A stretch of DNA of 64,000 nucleotides, from positions 19,914,997-19,978,996 of the forward strand of contig NC_134398.1 in the NCBI RefSeq assembly GCF_050003625.1. Direction: 5' to 3'. Origin of the DNA: Haematobia irritans. Its lineage: Eukaryota; Arthropoda; Insecta; Diptera; Muscidae. Shown here in pieces: positions 60,188-64,000 of this stretch. The translations under genes and the position numbers were made by a program. How positions within the stretch are numbered: the first letter of the stretch is position 1; each line of letters opens with the position of its first letter. A model generated the notes under the pieces. The model searched no databases. It was not told where the DNA came from and saw nothing but the letters and a program-made list of their open reading frames with translations.

Positions 60188-60441
60188 GGTTTTTTACTAA
60201 AATTGTGTTCCACCCTAGTGCATTAGCCAATTTAAATTTTGAGTCTATAGATTTTGTAAAAGCCTATCAAAATCTGTCCAAATCGAGCGGTATTTAAATG
60301 TGTGTATTTGGGACAAACCTTTAAATAGCACCCAACACAATTTACAGATGTGATATGGTATCGAAAATTTAGATCTATAAAGTGGTGCAGGGTATAATAT
60401 AGTCGGCCCCGCCCGACTTTAGACTTTCCTTACTTGTTTTT
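60188..60441 (-). mobile_element. family A 5' remnant beyond copy 3
   Basis: Begins TTTTTTACTAAAATTGTG, exactly where copies 1 and 2 break off. It runs through TTCCACCCTAGTGCATTAG to the hairpin and CTTTCCTTACTTGTTTTTA. This is the expected right-hand remainder of a copy into which copy 3 inserted. Confidence 0.8.
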
Positions 60442-60451
60442 ACCTGACATA

Positions 60452-60794
60452 GATTAGGTTAGGTGGCAGCCCGATGTATCAGGCTCACTTAGACTATTCA
60501 GTCCATTGTGATACCACATTGGTGAACTTCTCTCTTATCACTGAGTGCTGCCCGATTCCATGTTAAGTTCAATGACAAGGGACCTCCTTTTTATAGCCGA
60601 GTCCGAACGGCGTTCCACATTGCAGTGAAACCACTTAGAGAAGCTTTGAAACCCTCAGAAATGTCACCATCATTACTGAGGTGGGATAATCCACCGCTGA
60701 AAAACTTTTTGGTGTTCGGTCGAAGCAGGAATCGAACCCACGACCTTGTGTATGCAAGGCGGGCATGCTAACCATTGCACCATGGTGGCTCCCA
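60452..60794 (-). mobile_element. tRNA-derived SINE
   Basis: Minus strand, 343 bp. The head reads GGGAGCCACCATGGTGCAAT and contains a consensus RNA polymerase III A box (TGGTGCAATGG). GGTCGTGGGTTCGATTCC holds a perfect B box (GGTTCGATTCC), and the head can be drawn as a tRNA-like fold. A non-tRNA body follows, ending CACCTAACCTAATC. ACCTGACATA flanks both sides (60442-60451 and 60795-60804), a 10-bp target duplication. It encodes nothing and would need a LINE partner. It sits a few bases from a family A 5' end. Confidence 0.88.
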
Positions 60795-60804
60795 ACCTGA
60801 CATA

Positions 60805-61349
60805 AGACCAACATCATTTGTTCTAAGGAAACGGATATGGCATCTTTAGTCGCACATACACATACACATGCCACAAAAGCTCTCTTACACTACCTCACTC
60901 ACTCCGCCATCAGCATCCCTACATTGAACCATTTGGTGCTAAAGGTACTGGAAATATCATAAGAAAAAAGCCTAAAAGGTATTCATTTCTCAGAGGAGAG
61001 TAAAAATGTATACGAGTTTCGACATTGTCACTTTGCCGTGTGATTATGTTTGCATTTTTAATGTTAACACATACTCCTGCACCTCCACCCCGCCTAACAA
61101 AAACGTAACTTCGTTACACATACAAATGTAAAGTCAAATGGGCATTAGAATTGCCTGTTAAGGGGTAGGCTTGCATGGTTTTTATGGATCTTCTGGTTTA
61201 CTTTCAAACATAAAATACTACACACAAACGACCAAAAATATTATGTTCGCATAAAAACGTAGGATGCTTCGTATATTTCGGATAGTAGTGATGTAAAAGT
61301 TGTAGAGGAAAATTTCACGTAAATCGAAGTAAATCTTTGGCATCTGTAT
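60805..61349. other. no gene seen
   Basis: Unassigned sequence of mixed composition between the SINE and the AT element, with no domain-bearing frame. Confidence 0.45.
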
Positions 61350-62521
61350 CACGGTTGCAAAGTTTGTAGAATTCTACCAAAATTTTGTAGATATTTTACT
61401 GTTTGGTAGATTGGTAGATTGGTAGAATTTTTGATGTTTTTGTAGATTTTGCAAAATATTCCCCTCCAACTAAGAGGTAGAATTGGTAGAATTTTTGATG
61501 TTTTTGTAGATTTTTCAAAATATTCCCCTCCAACTAAGAGGTACTTAAATTTTTTTTTTGTAGAAATAAAATTTTGATCAAATTTTCTATAGAAATAAAT
61601 TTGTGGACAAAAAATTCTATGGTAATAAAATTTTGACAAATGTTTTATATAGAAATAAAATATTGAGAAAAATTTCTATACAAATAAAATTTTTTCAAAA
61701 TTTTCTATAGAAACGAAAGCTTGACAACATTTTCTTTAGAAATGACATTTTTACAACATTTTCTATAGACATTTAATTCTGGCAAAATCTCATATATAAA
61801 CAAGTAAGGAAAGTCTAAAGTCGGGCGGGGCCGACCATATTATACCCTGCACCACTTTGTAGATCTACATTTTCGATACCATATCACATCCGTCAAATGT
61901 GTTGGGTGCTATATATAAAGGTTTGTCCCAAATACATACATTTAAATATCACTCGATTTGGACAGAACTTGATAGACTTTTACAAAATCTATAGACTCAA
62001 AATTTATGTTGCCTAATGCACTAGTAAAAAAATATGTAAACAAATATGGGAAACTTTTAAATATGAAGGAATTTTAAGGAAATTTCGCAAAAGTTTATAT
62101 ATGATTTATCGCTCGATATATATGTATTAGAAGTTTAGGAAAATTAGAGTAATTTTTACAACTTTTCGACTGAGCAGTGGCGATTTAACAAGGAAAATGT
62201 TGGTATTTTGACCATTTTTGTCGAAATCAGAAAAACATATATATGGGAGCTATGGTTATATCGATTTAGGGACCCACCCTGAGCATTATTGCCAAAGACA
62301 CCATGTGTCTATCTCGTCTCCTTCTGGGTGTTACAAACATGTGCACTAACTCATAATACCCTGTTCCACAGTGTGGCGCAGGGTATAATAAAACTTTGAA
62401 AATCTTTTTTACAGAAATAAAATTTTTAAAAATAAAATGATCAAAAATGTCAAAATAATTTTTTTGGTAAAAATGTCTTAAAAAGTTTGGTAGATTACTT
62501 TTGGCTCAAGTGGCAATCGTG
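61350..62521 (+). mobile_element. AT element with both ends, carrying a family A insertion
   Basis: Left end CACGGTTGCAAAG (61350), with GTAGAATTCTACCAAAA and a directly repeated block TTTTGATGTTTTTGTAG (about 61431 and 61492). A short 29-bp array follows. The right end is GTTTGGTAGATTACTTTTGGC then GTGGCAATCGTG (62510-62521), which matches the inverted left consensus at 11 of 12 positions. Flanking octamers ATCTGTAT and CTCTATGG agree poorly, so no target duplication is claimed. Confidence 0.65.
61799..62392 (+). mobile_element. family A DINE-like element nested in the AT element
   Basis: AACAAGTAAGGAAAGTCT, hairpin, ATTATACCCTGCACCAC at the 5' end and GTGTGGCGCAGGGTATAATA at the 3' end. 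The middle is shortened: a unit jumps from ATATATGGGAGCTATG straight to GTTATATCGATTTAGGGAC, losing the microsatellite and most tandem units. Confidence 0.85.
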
Positions 62522-62812
62522 CTCTATGGTCATAAGAGTGTAAACAGGGCGAAAGATATTTGGGAGCTAAATCCAAATCTTAACCGATTTCAAACAAATT
62601 TGGACGATGCTATTCTGTGCAAAACATGAAGCAAAAAAATATTAAACTCAGGGCCATAAAAGAGCACATCGGGCGAAATTTATATATGAGAGCTATATCT
62701 AAATCTGAACGGATGACATTTTGCAGATGTAACGTGTTTCTCAAAAACTATCTGAAATTTGAAGCAGATCGATTCTAAAGTACGTGAATTATGACCAAGT
62801 CGGTGATAAATA
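62522..62812 (+). mobile_element. family A fragment flanking the AT element
   Basis: Begins CTCTATGGTCATAAGAGTG and contains GGGCGAAAGATATTTGGGAG and CATCGGGCGAAATTTATATA, which are family A unit phrases. No terminus is present. It ends near a CCCAGCAG sequence that may be a further MITE scrap. Confidence 0.65.
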
Positions 62813-62898
62813 CCCAGCAGAAAAGAGCTTCCACAAAAGTAGTTTGGATCTCCAACTTGTCATCTGGAAGTAGTGCAAACTTTGATCATTTTCAATGA

Positions 62899-64000
62899 TT
62901 ATACCCTTCACCACTACTGTGGTACAGGATATAATAAGTTTGTGCATTTGTATGTAACGCCAAGAAGGAAAAGTCTGAGACCCATAGTTTAGTATACCGA
63001 TCGTCTTAGAATTAAATTCTGAGTCGATTTAGCGATGTCCGTCCGTCTGTCTGTTCATGTATTTTTGTGCGCAAAGTACAGGTCGCAGTTTAAGTCCGAT
63101 CGTCTTCAAATTTGGCATAGGGTCGTTTTTTGGAACAAAGACAATCGCTATTGATTTTGGAAAAAATCGGTTCGGATTTAGATATAGTTTCCATACATAT
63201 CTGTCGTCCGATTTACAGATATGACCACCGTAGATCAAAATTTACCTCCGATTTGCTTAAAATTGTGCACAGGAAATGGAAATAACATTTTTACTATGCA
63301 TGCCAAATTTAGTTGAAATTGGTTCAGATTTTGATATAGCTGTCATATATATCTTTCGTCCGATACGAACTTATATGGCCACAGAGGTCAAAATTTCGCG
63401 CCGATTTTCTTGAAGTTTTGTACAGAGAGTAGGACTAACATTCTTGCAACACATGCCAAATTTGGTTGAAATCGGTTCAGATTTAGATATAACTCTTTCG
63501 CCCGATTTAGATTCATATGACTACGGTGGCCAAAGTTTCATTTCGAAAAATTTTAAGTTTTGCACTGAGCGTTCAATTAAAATTTTAGCAATGTGTGCCA
63601 AATTTTATAAAGGTCGGCTCAGAATTAGACAAAGCCCCCATATATATGTTCTTCCGATTTTAGCAAATATGGCCAAAATACCCACATGTTCCTTGTAAAA
63701 TCGTCACTGTTAAGTCGGAAACTCGCAAAAATGATTCAAATTTACCTATACTCTAATTAGTATATATCGACATATAAATTATAAATGCAGATTTGCTAAA
63801 TTTTATGCAATTTAAAAATATTTCCGATATTTTTTACTAACATTGTGGTCCGTTCCGGTCATCAATTGTCCAAATCATATTTAAATATTTGTATATGGGA
63901 ATATAAACCTTTATATAGTTCCTAACAAATTTGAAGGTGTTAAGATGGTATCAAAAATATTGATATGTAAGTGGTGAAGGGTATAATATTGTCGGCCCCG
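62899..64000 (-). mobile_element. family A DINE-like element, reversed, running off the window
   Basis: Opens TATACCCTTCACCACTACTG, with a GTCCGTCTGTCTG tract at 63039-63052 and diverged units. The site block reads GATATTTTTTACTAACATTG (63819-63838). It reaches the 5' hairpin region at TGTCGGCCCCG, where the window ends. Confidence 0.85.

Noticed and set aside
60700..60794. Possible functional tRNA gene on the minus strand
   Set aside because: The A and B boxes fit, but the fold is imperfect (short anticodon loop) and the sequence continues into a SINE body with a target duplication, so it is a SINE head.
62813..62870. Another CCCAGC MITE starting TACCCAGCAGAAAAGAGC
   Set aside because: Similarity to the complete MITE is limited to the first few bases; too short to call.

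Overview
This window looks like a repeat-packed stretch of a higher-fly genome, probably a muscid/calyptrate. It is AT-rich and carries a mariner whose termini and transposase are nearly those of Himar1, the irritans-subfamily element first described from the horn fly. It also holds mini-me/DINE-like repeats, each with a (TA)n tract, a short core and a (GTCY)n tract, and a Jockey-clade LINE. No host gene could be supported. Every recognisable coding region belongs to a transposable element, and most long open frames are by-products of tandem repeats. The species call is inference. Layout. 0-5.5 kb: end of a 153-bp-repeat element, Himar1-like mariner, ITmD37E (Tc1-like) element, another 153-bp-repeat element, then featureless DNA. 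5.5-11 kb: a 29-bp palindromic AT-rich array split by two head-to-tail non-autonomous Helitrons. 11-13.3 kb: Penelope-like endonuclease fragment with a hammerhead-like tail, then a 153-bp-repeat element cut by a DD41D mariner. 13.9-19.6 kb: a nest of insertions about five deep. 20.9-27 kb: AT array with a third Helitron and DINE-like elements. 27-35 kb: MITE, RNase H relic, AT arrays and more DINE-like elements. 35-43 kb: two featureless blocks, a long AT array with a solo Penelope tail, a complete CCCAGC MITE and a long (TA)n tract. 43.4-48.0 kb: near-intact Jockey-like LINE with a target-site duplication. 48.6-50.8 kb: Penelope-like element with a second hammerhead-like motif. 50.8-54.1 kb: AT arrays, including a perfect 400-bp tandem duplication. 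54.3-55.2 kb: second DD41D mariner. 56.3-60.4 kb: end-to-end DINE-like copies, then a tRNA-derived SINE with a 10-bp target-site duplication. 61.3-64 kb: AT element with nested and flanking DINE-like copies. How the parts relate. Three DINE-like families are used below. Family A starts AACAAGTAAGGAAAGTCT with a GTCGG/CCGAC hairpin. Family B starts AACAAGTATATACGGCCG and ends GGTGGAGGGTATAAAAA. Family C starts like B and ends CCATGGTGGTGGGTATAAAAA. A and B share a subterminal inverted repeat plan and a core of tandem units of exactly 153 bp, so they resemble Helentron-associated DINE-TR1 elements. The 29-bp arrays appear to be the interior of a separate element with CACGGTTGCCAC-type inverted ends, and they serve as landing sites for most other insertions. 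All transposase genes seen are broken. The LINE is the freshest insertion, with one frameshift.
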